Assembly (NCBI GenBank): GCA_002127285.1
Contig: NFUW01000001.1
Coordinates: 694,057-758,056, forward strand
From: Chitinophagaceae bacterium IBVUCB1
GTDB taxonomy: Bacteria; Bacteroidota; Bacteroidia; Chitinophagales; Chitinophagaceae
Length of the DNA: 64,000 bases
Reading direction: 5' to 3'
The stretch's first letter is position 1; each line of letters opens with the position of its first letter. Shown piece after piece: positions 17,676 through 26,271 of this stretch. A model generated the notes under the pieces. That model did no database searches. It saw only the letters and a program-made list of their open reading frames with translations, and was not told where the DNA came from. The position numbers were made by a program, and so were the translations under genes.

Positions 17676-19190
17676 ATGAACCGCAGCATCAAGTCGGCAC
17701 TAATATCTGTTTTTTATAAAGACGGGCTGGAGCCTATCGTTCGTAAACTGCACGATTTGGGTGTTACCATCTACTCTACCGGCGGTACGCAGAGCTTTGT
17801 AGAAAACCTTGGTATTCCTTGCGTGGCGGTGGAAGATGTAACCAGCTACCCCTCTATACTTGGCGGACGTGTAAAAACGTTGCACCCCAAAGTTTTTGGC
17901 GGCATCCTTGCCCGCAGAGATTTTGCGGACGACCAGCAGCATGTACAGGAGTTTGAAATACCCCTACTCGATTTGGTGATTGTGGACCTCTACCCTTTTG
18001 AAGAAACGGTACGTAGCACAACGGACGAAAAAGCCATCATTGAAAAAATAGACATTGGCGGTGTATCGCTGATACGTGCTGCTGCTAAGAACCATAAGGA
18101 TGTTTGCATCGTCGCATCGCGCAATCAATATAGTGAACTACTATCGTTACTGAACGAAAAAAACGGCGAAACAAGCCTTGAAGACCGCCGCAAAATGGCC
18201 GCTGCCGCATTTACAGAGTGCGCGCATTACGATGTTGCCATTGCCGATTACTTTGTAAAAGGCACGGATGCAGCAGAGTTTCAACTGGCAGTGGGCAATA
18301 AACAACCCCTGCGCTATGGCGAAAATCCGCACCAGCCTGCCGCTTTCTATGGCGATATTGATGCACTGTTTGCCAAGCTGAACGGCAAGGAACTTTCTTA
18401 CAACAATCTGGTAGATGTAGATGCTGCCTGCCAGATAATAACGGAATTTACTAACCCCGCATTTGCCATCATTAAACATACCAATGTGTGTGGTGTAGCA
18501 GAGCGTGGCGATGTACAGACAGCATGGGAAGCCGCACTGGCAGGCGACCCTGAAAGTGCTTTTGGCGGCGTATTGGTAACCAACCAAGCCATCAACATGG
18601 CCACGGCACAAAAGATAAACGAACTATTTTTTGAAATACTGATTGCTCCTGCTTTTGACGAAGAAGCACTTGCATTGCTGAAAGGCAAGAAGAACCGCAT
18701 ATTACTGCAACAGAAAAACAGTTTTTATCCCGAGCGTGAATACAAACGCATACTGAACGGTGTATTGGTACAGGATGCTGACAAAACAAACTATGCCGAA
18801 TGGAATGAAGCGGGTGGCCGCAATACAACCGATACAGAAAGGGCAGACCTTGCATTTGCCAACATCATCTGCAAACACCTGAAATCGAACGCCATTGCAT
18901 TGGTAAAAAACAAACAATTGGTAGGCAAGGGCTGCGGACAAACGAGCCGTATAGATGCGCTGCGCCAGTCGCTTGAAAAAGCAAAGCAATCGGGTTTCGA
19001 CCTGCAAGGTGCCGTACTGGCATCAGATGCTTTCTTTCCGTTCGACGACTGCGCACGTATGGCACACGCCGCAGGCATCATGGCATTGATACAGCCGGGT
19101 GGTTCTATGCGCGACAATGATACCATACAATATTGCAAAGACCATAACATGGCATTAGTAATAACAGGCGTTCGCCACTTTAAGCACTAA
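17676..19190 (+). CDS. purH: bifunctional AICAR transformylase / IMP cyclohydrolase
   Basis: 504 residues. The N-terminal IMP cyclohydrolase (MGS-like) domain has STGGTQSFVENLGIPC, GGRVKTLHPKVFGGIL and LVIVDLYPFEETV. The C-terminal transformylase domain has LRYGENPHQPAAFYG, KELSYNNLVDVDAA, FAIIKHTNVCGVA and the end NMALVITGVRHFKH. It performs the last two steps of de novo IMP synthesis in the cytoplasm. Length and ending are normal for the family. It has its own -7 element. Confidence 0.98.
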   Translation: MNRSIKSALISVFYKDGLEPIVRKLHDLGVTIYSTGGTQSFVENLGIPCVAVEDVTSYPSILGGRVKTLHPKVFGGILARRDFADDQQHVQEFEIPLLDLVIVDLYPFEETVRSTTDEKAIIEKIDIGGVSLIRAAAKNHKDVCIVASRNQYSELLSLLNEKNGETSLEDRRKMAAAAFTECAHYDVAIADYFVKGTDAAEFQLAVGNKQPLRYGENPHQPAAFYGDIDALFAKLNGKELSYNNLVDVDAACQIITEFTNPAFAIIKHTNVCGVAERGDVQTAWEAALAGDPESAFGGVLVTNQAINMATAQKINELFFEILIAPAFDEEALALLKGKKNRILLQQKNSFYPEREYKRILNGVLVQDADKTNYAEWNEAGGRNTTDTERADLAFANIICKHLKSNAIALVKNKQLVGKGCGQTSRIDALRQSLEKAKQSGFDLQGAVLASDAFFPFDDCARMAHAAGIMALIQPGGSMRDNDTIQYCKDHNMALVITGVRHFKH

Positions 19191-19208
19191 TGCTTATATT
19201 CACAGTCT

Positions 19209-19757
19209 ATGGTATCCATCCTCATAGACAATGATTTGCTGCTGCGCAGTTATCAGGCAGAAGACGCTGCCGAACTGTTTCGTGCTGTAGATGCATCACG
19301 CCAGCATTTGCGCCCGTGGCTGCTATGGGTTGACCAGACTACCAAACCCGACCATTCTTTACTGTTTATTCAGGCATCGCTGCAACAGCAACACAATCAG
19401 GAAGCACTGGCACTGGGCATTTTTCATAAGCAGCGTATTGTGGGCGGCATCGGTATGCACCATTGGGATCGAACGCTCCAAAAAGCACAACTGGGTTATT
19501 GGGTCAGCAAAGACTACGAGGGCAAAGGCATTGTATCTGCCTGCCTTGAAAGGTTTATTGATTTTTTGTTTGACAAAGTAGGGCTGAACAAGCTGGAAAT
19601 ACATTTTGTAGTAAGCAACCAACGCAGCGCGAGGATTGCCGAAAGACACGGCTTCAAAACCGAGGGCATCATCCGCGACAGCTATTTGATGAACGGTATA
19701 TTTACCGACCTTGCAGTAACAGGGTTATTGAAGCAGGAATGGAAGGAAAGGAAATGA
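19209..19757 (+). CDS. RimJ/RimL-type GNAT acetyltransferase
   Basis: 182 residues, beginning 18 nt after purH. GNAT signatures: IDNDLLLRSYQAEDAAELF at the N-terminus, LGYWVSKDYEGKGIVSACL for acetyl-CoA binding, and NQRSARIAERHGFKTEGIIRD near the end. The family acetylates N-terminal amines of ribosomal proteins or small substrates; the acceptor is unknown. It may be co-transcribed with purH. Confidence 0.88.
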   Translation: MVSILIDNDLLLRSYQAEDAAELFRAVDASRQHLRPWLLWVDQTTKPDHSLLFIQASLQQQHNQEALALGIFHKQRIVGGIGMHHWDRTLQKAQLGYWVSKDYEGKGIVSACLERFIDFLFDKVGLNKLEIHFVVSNQRSARIAERHGFKTEGIIRDSYLMNGIFTDLAVTGLLKQEWKERK

Positions 19758-19761
19758 TGGT

Positions 19762-19797
19762 AATGGCTGGATGGCTTAATTGCTCAATGGCTGAATG
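19762..19797. repeat. AATGGCTGGATGGC simple repeat
   Basis: Units of AATGGCTG/GATGGCTTAATTG/CTCAATGG. Related sequence occurs at 546-581 and, inverted, at 47518-47555. Confidence 0.75.
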
Positions 19798-19865
19798 AGG
19801 TGAGTATTTAGTGTTTTGAAATGCTATTGCTTTTGCATCTATGCTATAAACGGGGACGAGAGCAA

Positions 19866-20276
19866 TTACACGACGTCTTTGTTAGTCATGAAATTCTTAA
19901 TAATACTAAGCATAAGTAAAATAACATAATCTGTTATCCAAGCGAACAGAAGAATTAGATATTTTAATAACGGTATAGAATTTATTGGAAACATACTATC
20001 AGATAAAAACTCCAATAAAATTATTGGAAATATCCCTCGAGGAAAAACATACATATTTTCCCAATAGAAATCATTTGCAACATTATATTCATCTTGATAT
20101 GATATTATCATCAAAAGGAATAATATTAATTCTAATAAACCTAATATTAATAGTTGTATTCTTCTTAGGTTTATTCCAAGAGTCTTAATTCCTTTGTAAT
20201 TGAATATTTCATACAATAAATAGCAAAAGTATACTCCAACTGCAATTGTAAATATAAATCCCATTATATTAATCAT
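19866..20276 (-). CDS. unknown AT-rich membrane protein
   Basis: 136 residues with about three to four strongly hydrophobic segments (residues about 4-24, 40-62, 78-95, 100-125). I recognise no domain. The codons are markedly richer in A/T than those of the purH and lpxD neighbours. Together with the lipoprotein gene at 20410-21405 it forms an AT-rich island. The frame, length and hydrophobic pattern support a real gene, but no function can be given. Confidence 0.6.
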   Translation of the reverse strand: MINIMGFIFTIAVGVYFCYLLYEIFNYKGIKTLGINLRRIQLLILGLLELILFLLMIISYQDEYNVANDFYWENMYVFPRGIFPIILLEFLSDSMFPINSIPLLKYLILLFAWITDYVILLMLSIIKNFMTNKDVV

Positions 20277-20286
20277 ACTATTTTAC

Positions 20287-20318
20287 CGAACCGTCAGGAA
20301 TTACTTCCTGACGGTTCG
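20287..20318. repeat. 14-bp perfect hairpin, element A
   Basis: CGAACCGTCAGGAA (20287-20300), loop TTAC, then the exact complement at 20305-20318. There is no T-run, so it is not a plain terminator. It is related to the hairpins at 20338 and 21544. Confidence 0.9.
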
Positions 20319-20337
20319 CGTTGGGTTCGTGTTATAA

Positions 20338-20361
20338 CTGTCAGGAGATAACTCCTGACAG
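20338..20361. repeat. 10-bp perfect hairpin, element B
   Basis: CTGTCAGGAG (20338-20347), loop ATAA, then CTCCTGACAG (20352-20361). The arms differ from element A at two positions, both matched by changes in the other arm. Confidence 0.9.
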
Positions 20362-20409
20362 CACTGTAAATATTATGCCTTTACTAGTAGGGACGAGAGG
20401 TGGTAAAGA

Positions 20410-21405
20410 CTATTGCCTAACAAAATCCTTGTACTTTAATTTATCTGAATTAGAAACCACTCTATAATGCATCTTTTTACCTATATCTGAAATCCCCGGA
20501 AGTAACGTGTTTATTTTTTTATGAATTTCATTTACTTCAATATCCAACAAACTATTATCTGACAAGTCAGTAGGCGAATTTAATACTACCAAAACTTGTA
20601 ATTCACCATTTAATACTTCGGGTTCAAAAGTAATTATACTCGAAATAGAATTTAGATTTCTTATCTCTAATGGAAACTCATAAATGCTTTTTATTGAGGA
20701 AATAATACTTTTAGCATATTGTAAAACGCTATCTTCTTTTACATAATGAAAATAATCTAAACATGGATAGAGCAATCTCACTGATAACATTGCGTAGTAA
20801 ACAGCAGCAATTGAGTTATTCTTACGCTGAAATGCTTTTGATATTTCATAAGCATCAATAGCAGACAATCCATCAGCTTTAATATATTTAGATGTTACAA
20901 ACAGCAAACCCCAATCACTTTTGTTTTTTTCAAAAACTGCTGTTATCAACCATTCATTTTTATTAGATTGGTCTTTTATTGCTATTAGCTTTGTGTACCC
21001 ATCATTTTTTAGTTTTATTATATTGAATTCAAAATCATCATCTTCAAATTTAGACTCTACAATACCAACAACATTATCAACAGTGGTTCTTATTTCTAAT
21101 ACCTGTTTATCTTGAAATAATGAATCTAAATCCACTTTTGTAACTAAACTATCGATTGATAATCTTCTTAAATTATTAGCGTTTGAAGCATCATACAATT
21201 CTAAAATTTTAGAACTTTCTTTTCTTAGAATTGCTTTTTTGATAATATTAATCTTACTATTTATAACATCCCTATCTGTAGTATTTATGTCATTATTGAC
21301 TTTTAGGCTATCAGGATTAACCTTACACCCAATTAGTACGATACTAATAATAGATGCAATTAATAGAACACTATCTATGCATTTAATCTTTCTTCTTTGT
21401 CGCAT
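20410..21405 (-). CDS. unknown AT-rich lipoprotein
   Basis: 331 residues. A basic N-terminus (MRQRRKIK) and hydrophobic stretch end in IVLIGC, a lipobox-like sequence near residue 27. The rest is rich in Asn, Ser, Ile and Lys, and A/T-ending codons dominate, unlike the surrounding genes. I recognise no domain. The region around residues 185-230 (ISKAFQRKNNSIAAVYYAML) looks like a helical pair. It sits with the membrane protein at 19866 inside a block bounded by related hairpins, consistent with horizontal acquisition. Confidence 0.7.
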   Translation of the reverse strand: MRQRRKIKCIDSVLLIASIISIVLIGCKVNPDSLKVNNDINTTDRDVINSKINIIKKAILRKESSKILELYDASNANNLRRLSIDSLVTKVDLDSLFQDKQVLEIRTTVDNVVGIVESKFEDDDFEFNIIKLKNDGYTKLIAIKDQSNKNEWLITAVFEKNKSDWGLLFVTSKYIKADGLSAIDAYEISKAFQRKNNSIAAVYYAMLSVRLLYPCLDYFHYVKEDSVLQYAKSIISSIKSIYEFPLEIRNLNSISSIITFEPEVLNGELQVLVVLNSPTDLSDNSLLDIEVNEIHKKINTLLPGISDIGKKMHYRVVSNSDKLKYKDFVRQ

Positions 21406-21437
21406 GTTAGTTTACAATAAGGTCAGATTATGCACTG

Positions 21438-21528
21438 TCATATTGAGCGACAGCGAAATATTCGTCAAGCATTAGTGCGAAAGCCCGGCAGATGCTTCAC
21501 TGCACTGCATTTCGTTCAGCATGACAAG
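21438..21528. repeat. interspersed repeat with imperfect inverted arms
   Basis: The left arm TGTCATATTGAGCGACAGCG pairs imperfectly with the right arm near 21505-21528 (GCATTTCGTTCAGCATGACA). The middle reads CGGCAGATGCTTCACTGC. Part of it recurs inverted at 57152-57179. Confidence 0.7.
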
Positions 21529-21543
21529 TGTTTTTTTACCGTG

Positions 21544-21567
21544 CCGTAAGGAATTACTTCCTTACGG
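21544..21567. repeat. 10-bp perfect hairpin, element C
   Basis: CCGTAAGGAA (21544-21553), loop TTAC, then TTCCTTACGG (21558-21567). It shares loop and most of its arms with element A; the C-G pair of A is A-T here. Confidence 0.9.
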
Positions 21568-21597
21568 TTTGTGCAGGATTTGTTTAAAGCTATTTCA

Positions 21598-22545
21598 TTA
21601 CTCTTTCTCATGCAGCTTCTCCCATATTTCGGGGATGCGTTTTACCCAGTTCAGTTCTTTCATTTTTGTTTTGGCATCTTCTACGGGGCTGCCAAAGTAT
21701 ATCTTGCCGCCCTCTATGGTTTGCGCTACGCCGCTTTGCGCATACACTACTGCGCCCTTGCCTATCGTCAGGTCTTTACTAACACCTACCTGCCCCCATA
21801 GTATCACCTCATCTTCTATTATGGCTTTACCGCCAACACCTACCTGTGCGGCAAACAGGCAGTTTCTACCAATCACTGCACCGTGCCCTATATGTATGTG
21901 GTTGTCAAACTTAGTACCCATACCTATAATGGTATCACCACTTACGCCTTTGTCTATGGTGCAGCAGGCACCTATCTCTACATGGTCTTCAATTATCACA
22001 CGCCCGCAGCTTTCCAGCTTATCGTATTGCGCGGCGCGCTCTTTGCGGCGTTTAAAGTAAAACGCATCCGCACCTATCACCGTATTGGCATGGATGATGA
22101 CATTATCTCCTATCACGCAATGGTCGTAGATAACTACGTTGGCATGTATCAGGCAGTTTTTACCAATCTTCACATGGTTGCCAACCACTACGCCCGGCTG
22201 CAGGTGTGTACCCTCGCCTATGATAGCCGTTTCGCTTATGTGCTTATCTGCCAATATAAACTGGCGGAAGTGTGTAACGATTTTTACATAAATGCTAAAG
22301 GGGTCGTCGCACACCAGCAATGTTTTACCCTCCGGGCATTCCACCTCTTTATTGATGATGATAATGGTAGCTGCCGAGTTGAGGCATTTGCTGTAATATT
22401 TCTCAAAGTCAACAAAAGATATATCTCCTGCCGTTACTTTATGTATCTCGTTGATGCCTGTTGCTATTTGTTCGGTATTGCCTACCAGCTTGGCCCCTGT
22501 AAAATCTGCCAGCCACTGCACCGAAACCCCTTTTTCAAACTTCAT
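21598..22545 (-). CDS. lpxD: UDP-3-O-acylglucosamine N-acyltransferase (LpxD family)
   Basis: 315 residues from ATG 22545. The N-terminal LpxD nucleotide-binding domain (VTAGDISFVDFEKYYS) is followed by a long left-handed beta-helix of hexapeptide repeats (about residues 100-290), with the catalytic-type His in FDNHIHIGHGAVIG, and a short C-terminal helix. It transfers a hydroxyacyl chain to the lipid A precursor. Bacteroidota can carry more than one LpxD-like gene, so this could be a paralogue. A TACTTTTG element 19 nt upstream supports this start over the longer frame. Confidence 0.88.
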   Translation of the reverse strand: MKFEKGVSVQWLADFTGAKLVGNTEQIATGINEIHKVTAGDISFVDFEKYYSKCLNSAATIIIINKEVECPEGKTLLVCDDPFSIYVKIVTHFRQFILADKHISETAIIGEGTHLQPGVVVGNHVKIGKNCLIHANVVIYDHCVIGDNVIIHANTVIGADAFYFKRRKERAAQYDKLESCGRVIIEDHVEIGACCTIDKGVSGDTIIGMGTKFDNHIHIGHGAVIGRNCLFAAQVGVGGKAIIEDEVILWGQVGVSKDLTIGKGAVVYAQSGVAQTIEGGKIYFGSPVEDAKTKMKELNWVKRIPEIWEKLHEKE

Positions 22546-22564
22546 ATCCGTAAAAAAGTTTGTG

Positions 22565-22572
22565 CAAAAGTA
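22565..22572 (-). promoter_or_regulatory. -7 element TACTTTTG of lpxD
   Basis: On the minus strand TACTTTTG lies 19 nt before the lpxD ATG, in the 87-nt divergent space shared with the aminotransferase gene. Confidence 0.6.
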
Positions 22573-22632
22573 CGATAAGCCGATTTCATTATTGCGGCAA
22601 GTTTTCAGACCTTTAGCCATCAAACAATAGCA

Positions 22633-23442
22633 TTGAGATATACCAACCTGAATGGCAAGATAACGGATGCGCAAGATGCTGTAGTAGCGGCAGACAGCCG
22701 AGGCCTGCGTTATGGCTATGGCCTGTTTGAAACCATGTTGGTAAGGAATGGCAGCATACAACTTGCGCACTACCATTGGGAGCGCCTGTTTGCAGGTATG
22801 AAAGCCCTGTATTTTGATATACCCAAACTAATGACTGCCGATGCACTGGAAGCCGAAGTATTAAAAACTGTACGCAAGAATAAGCCGGAAAGCCTATGCC
22901 GTGTGCGTCTGCAGGTATTCGCAGACAATGGTGGTTTGTTTGATGGCAACAGCCAAAAACCGCAGTATATCATCGAGTGCTATCCGTTGGAAGAACATAC
23001 TACACTGCTGAATGAAACTGGCTTGGTATTGGGCATAGCAATAGGTTTGCAAAAAGCCGCCGATGGTATTGCCAATTACAAAACAAGTAACGCGCTCATC
23101 TACGCATTGGCAGCGCAGCAGGCAAAGCAAAACAAATGGAACGATGCCCTCGTCTGCAATACCCATGGGCATATTATAGAAAGCACCATTGCCAACTTGT
23201 TTTGGATAAAAAATAACATCATCTACACCCCACCGCTTACCAATGGCTGCGTGGCAGGTGTTATGCGCAGGCACATCATGGATAAACTGCCCGTTACGGA
23301 GCAGTCGCTTGATGCAGCTACATTAGCTACGGCAGATGGGGTGTTTCTTACCAATGCCATACGCGGCATCAAATGGATAGCCCGCATAGGCGATGCATCA
23401 TATACAAAAAATGCTGTTGTTGCTATCCTAAACAGCTTATAG
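22633..23442 (+). CDS. class IV PLP aminotransferase (PabC/IlvE/DAAT family)
   Basis: 269 residues from TTG 22633. The fold-type IV signature is clear: VVAADSRGLRYGYGLFETM at the N-terminus, the PLP-lysine segment ANYKTSNALIYAL, and NTHGHIIESTIANLFWI, TPPLTNGCVAGVMR, ATLATADGVFLTNAIRG. Members include 4-amino-4-deoxychorismate lyase, branched-chain aminotransferase and D-amino-acid aminotransferase; length and pattern are closest to PabC-like proteins, but this cannot be fixed without alignment. It is divergent from lpxD and followed by gltX. Confidence 0.85.
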   Translation: MRYTNLNGKITDAQDAVVAADSRGLRYGYGLFETMLVRNGSIQLAHYHWERLFAGMKALYFDIPKLMTADALEAEVLKTVRKNKPESLCRVRLQVFADNGGLFDGNSQKPQYIIECYPLEEHTTLLNETGLVLGIAIGLQKAADGIANYKTSNALIYALAAQQAKQNKWNDALVCNTHGHIIESTIANLFWIKNNIIYTPPLTNGCVAGVMRRHIMDKLPVTEQSLDAATLATADGVFLTNAIRGIKWIARIGDASYTKNAVVAILNSL

Positions 23443-23461
23443 CTTCCTGCCGATTATGCAT

Positions 23462-23469
23462 TAAATTTG
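23462..23469 (+). promoter_or_regulatory. -7 element TAAATTTG of gltX
   Basis: TAAATTTG, then CAGCCTT, then ATG: 7 nt separate element and start codon. Confidence 0.65.
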
Positions 23470-23476
23470 CAGCCTT

Positions 23477-25000
23477 ATGGCAAGTAAAGTTCGTGTTCGT
23501 TTTGCACCCAGCCCCACGGGTGGTCTGCACTTAGGTGGTGTGCGCACTGTTTTATACAATTACCTGTTTGCAAAGCATCACGGTGGCGATTTTGTGCTGC
23601 GTATAGAAGATACAGACCAGACAAGATATGTGGACGGCGCGGAGCAATACATATACGATTGCCTTAGCTGGTGTGGTGTGGAGCCAGATGAAAGCCCGTT
23701 GAAAGGTGGCCCACATGCACCCTACCGCCAAAGCGAGCGCAAAGCCATGTATTACCAATACGCCAAGCAGTTGGTAGATGCAGGTTATGCATACTATGCT
23801 TTTGACACACCCGAAGAGTTGGAAGCCATGCGTGCAAACCTGAAAACCGAAGCCAACCCCACCCCACAATACGATGGTAAAATCCGTATGCAAATGCGCA
23901 ACTCGCTGGCGATGGGCATAGACGAAGCGCAACGCCTGATAGATGCGAGTACACCTTATGTAGTGCGCATCAAAATGCCGCAAGACGAGCAAGTGGTGTT
24001 TACCGATATGATACGGGGCGAGGTACATTTTGATACCAATCTGGTAGATGATAAAGTGCTGCTGAAAGCAGACGGTATGCCTACTTATCACCTTGCGGTG
24101 GTGGTGGACGACTACCTGATGCAGATAACCCATGCTTTTCGCGGAGAGGAGTGGCTGCCGAGCGCACCTGTACATATATTACTATGGCAATACCTTGGCT
24201 GGGGCGATGCCATGCCGCAATGGGCACACCTGCCACTGATACTAAAGCCCGACGGGCATGGCAAGCTGAGCAAGCGTGATGGTGAACGCCTCGGCTTCCC
24301 CGTATTTGCCATGAACTGGAATGACCCGAAGACAGGTGAGCAAACACTGGGCTTCCGCGAGCGCGGTTTTTTGCCTGAGGCTTTTATCAATATACTGGCT
24401 ATGCTTGGCTGGAACGATGGTACGGAGCAAGAGGTATTTAGCAAAGAAGAACTGATAGCAAAGTTTGACATAGGGCGTGTACACAAAGGCGGTGCTAAGT
24501 TTGACTATGAAAAAGCCAAATGGTACAACCACCAATACATACAACGCAAAACCGATGCTGAACTACTACCATTGGTAAAGCCATATATAGCAGCGCATGT
24601 CGTAAATATAGACGATACGTATCTGGAAAAAGTGATAGCCCTTATAAAAGAACGATGCACACTGCTGCCCGATTTTTGGGAGCAGGGACATTTCTTCTTT
24701 AAAACGCCTGAAATAACTGAATTAGCCGCTATACAAGACAAGTGGAACGAACAGAAAAAAGCGTTTTTTGAAAGCTGGGCAAATAGCCTTGATGCCATTA
24801 CAGATTGGACACACACCGCCATAGAAGCCCACTTTAACGAAGCAATGACCACTCACGGGCTGAAAAAAGGCGATGTACTGCTGCCCCTACGCATTATGCT
24901 GGTAGGTGGCAAATACGGACCGGGGGTATTTCAGATAGCGGAAATGATTGGGAATCAAGAACTTAAACTAAGGATTAATAGGGCAATTGTTTTGCTCTGA
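23477..25000 (+). CDS. gltX: glutamate--tRNA ligase
   Basis: 507 residues. Class I synthetase motifs are present: RFAPSPTGGLHLGGVRTVLY with a HLGG version of HIGH, RIEDTDQTRYV, and KLSKRDGERLGFPVF for the KMSKS loop. The C-terminal anticodon-binding domain ends normally. It charges tRNA-Glu in the cytoplasm. The promoter element lies 7 nt before the ATG, which predicts a leaderless or nearly leaderless mRNA. The upstream aminotransferase ends 34 nt away. Confidence 0.97.
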   Translation: MASKVRVRFAPSPTGGLHLGGVRTVLYNYLFAKHHGGDFVLRIEDTDQTRYVDGAEQYIYDCLSWCGVEPDESPLKGGPHAPYRQSERKAMYYQYAKQLVDAGYAYYAFDTPEELEAMRANLKTEANPTPQYDGKIRMQMRNSLAMGIDEAQRLIDASTPYVVRIKMPQDEQVVFTDMIRGEVHFDTNLVDDKVLLKADGMPTYHLAVVVDDYLMQITHAFRGEEWLPSAPVHILLWQYLGWGDAMPQWAHLPLILKPDGHGKLSKRDGERLGFPVFAMNWNDPKTGEQTLGFRERGFLPEAFINILAMLGWNDGTEQEVFSKEELIAKFDIGRVHKGGAKFDYEKAKWYNHQYIQRKTDAELLPLVKPYIAAHVVNIDDTYLEKVIALIKERCTLLPDFWEQGHFFFKTPEITELAAIQDKWNEQKKAFFESWANSLDAITDWTHTAIEAHFNEAMTTHGLKKGDVLLPLRIMLVGGKYGPGVFQIAEMIGNQELKLRINRAIVLL

Positions 25001-25069
25001 AACACCGTTGTAACCCCTAATTTTTCTAAAAAAATGACAATAAAAAACTTGGGGAAGTGAAAAATTCGT

Positions 25070-25077
25070 TATATTTG
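25070..25077 (+). promoter_or_regulatory. -7 element TATATTTG with upstream TTG
   Basis: TATATTTG lies 41 nt before the Omp28-like ATG; a TTG at 25049-25051 sits about 18 nt upstream, near the expected -33 position. Confidence 0.6.
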
Positions 25078-25118
25078 GTATTGCACTACACAATTAAATA
25101 ATCATTAAAATCTAAAAA

Positions 25119-26180
25119 ATGAAATCAAAATTTACTCTGTTAGCAGCTATGCTTGTTTCAGCATCTGCTTTCGCACAGAAGACTTGTATTATTGAAGAAT
25201 TCACATCTTCAACTTGTCCTCCTTGTGCTTCAATGAACTCATGGTTAGACCCACTTTTGGCCACAAACAATGCTAACAAATCAGGCTCTAACCTGGCGGT
25301 AATTAAGTACCAAATGAACTGGCCTGGCACTACTAACTTAGACCCTAGCTTCAATGCTCATGGTACTTCTCGCAGAAACTATTATGGTGTTACAGGCATT
25401 CCTGACCATTATACTAATGGCGGTGCAGGTACAGGTAGCACATCTGCTACAGTGCAAACTGAAATTGACGGATGTAAATCAGGTACTCCTGATGTTACTA
25501 TCGCTTCTACTTATACCGTAAAAAGCGTATCTGCAACAGAAGATTCAGTATATATTACTGTTACTGTAACGCCTAAAAAAGCATTGTCAGGTAACTATTC
25601 TGTACACATTGCATTAACAGAGTCTTTTTACAACTACCCCGGTGCATCTACATCTCAGAAAAATTACTACCATGTAATGCGCAAAATGTATCCAAACGGT
25701 TCGGGTACTTCTGTTAGCACATGGGTAGCTAATACACCGCAAACATTTACTTTCAAAGACAAAATAACTATCGGCAACCCCGTACACCCCAGCTTCAACT
25801 GGTGGGGCAATCCTTACAATGGCCACATCATAGCTTTTGTACAGGACAATGGTTCTAAAGCAATCCTTAACAGTAATGCTGCTGCTGCTAAATGGTCTAC
25901 AAGTGTTGAAGACCTGAAAAACAACGTAGCAAATGTGAAAATAGTACCTAACCCTGCTACAAGCCAGGCTGGTGTATTCTTCACACTGAACGAAAACAGC
26001 AACATCGCTATGACTGTTACAGATGTTATGGGCCGCGTAGTATATGCAGAAAACGCGCCTTATACTGCAGGTGCAAACCGCATAGTAGTAAACACATCTT
26101 CTTTGGCTGCAGGTACATACAATGTTACCCTCAGGTCAGAAACAGGTATGGTTTCTCAGCGCCTGACGGTTGCTAAATAA
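25119..26180 (+). CDS. Omp28-related protein with T9SS type A sorting domain
   Basis: 353 residues. A signal peptide (residues 1-20, ending AFAQ) is followed by a thioredoxin-like start with EEFTSSTCPPCASMN; the CPPC motif is at 33-36. The middle matches Omp28-type outer-membrane proteins. The last 75 residues form a T9SS type A C-terminal domain (VKIVPNPATSQAGVFF, DVMGRVVYAE, LAAGTYNVTL, then QRLTVAK). It is predicted to be exported through the T9SS and attached at the cell surface. The CPPC motif suggests thiol redox activity, but this is inference. A strong terminator follows. Confidence 0.9.
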   Translation: MKSKFTLLAAMLVSASAFAQKTCIIEEFTSSTCPPCASMNSWLDPLLATNNANKSGSNLAVIKYQMNWPGTTNLDPSFNAHGTSRRNYYGVTGIPDHYTNGGAGTGSTSATVQTEIDGCKSGTPDVTIASTYTVKSVSATEDSVYITVTVTPKKALSGNYSVHIALTESFYNYPGASTSQKNYYHVMRKMYPNGSGTSVSTWVANTPQTFTFKDKITIGNPVHPSFNWWGNPYNGHIIAFVQDNGSKAILNSNAAAAKWSTSVEDLKNNVANVKIVPNPATSQAGVFFTLNENSNIAMTVTDVMGRVVYAENAPYTAGANRIVVNTSSLAAGTYNVTLRSETGMVSQRLTVAK

Positions 26181-26200
26181 TTATTTCTCTTAGAGATAAA

Positions 26201-26232
26201 AACGCCACGCAATGCGTGGCGTTTTTGTTTTT
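26201..26232 (+). terminator. rho-independent terminator
   Basis: Stem AACGCCACGC / GCGTGGCGTT (26201-26210 with 26214-26223), loop AAT, then TTTGTTTTTT. It is placed after the Omp28-like gene. Confidence 0.9.
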
Positions 26233-26255
26233 TATGAATACACCTGCTAATACAT

Positions 26256-26263
26256 TATTTTTG
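26256..26263 (+). promoter_or_regulatory. -7 element TATTTTTG of glyS
   Basis: TATTTTTG, then CACCCGTT, then ATG: 8 nt separate element and start codon. Confidence 0.65.
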
Positions 26264-26271
26264 CACCCGTT

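Noticed and set aside
20287-20361. Hairpins A and B as ordinary terminators
   Set aside because: No T-run follows the stem on either strand, and related copies occur in different contexts.
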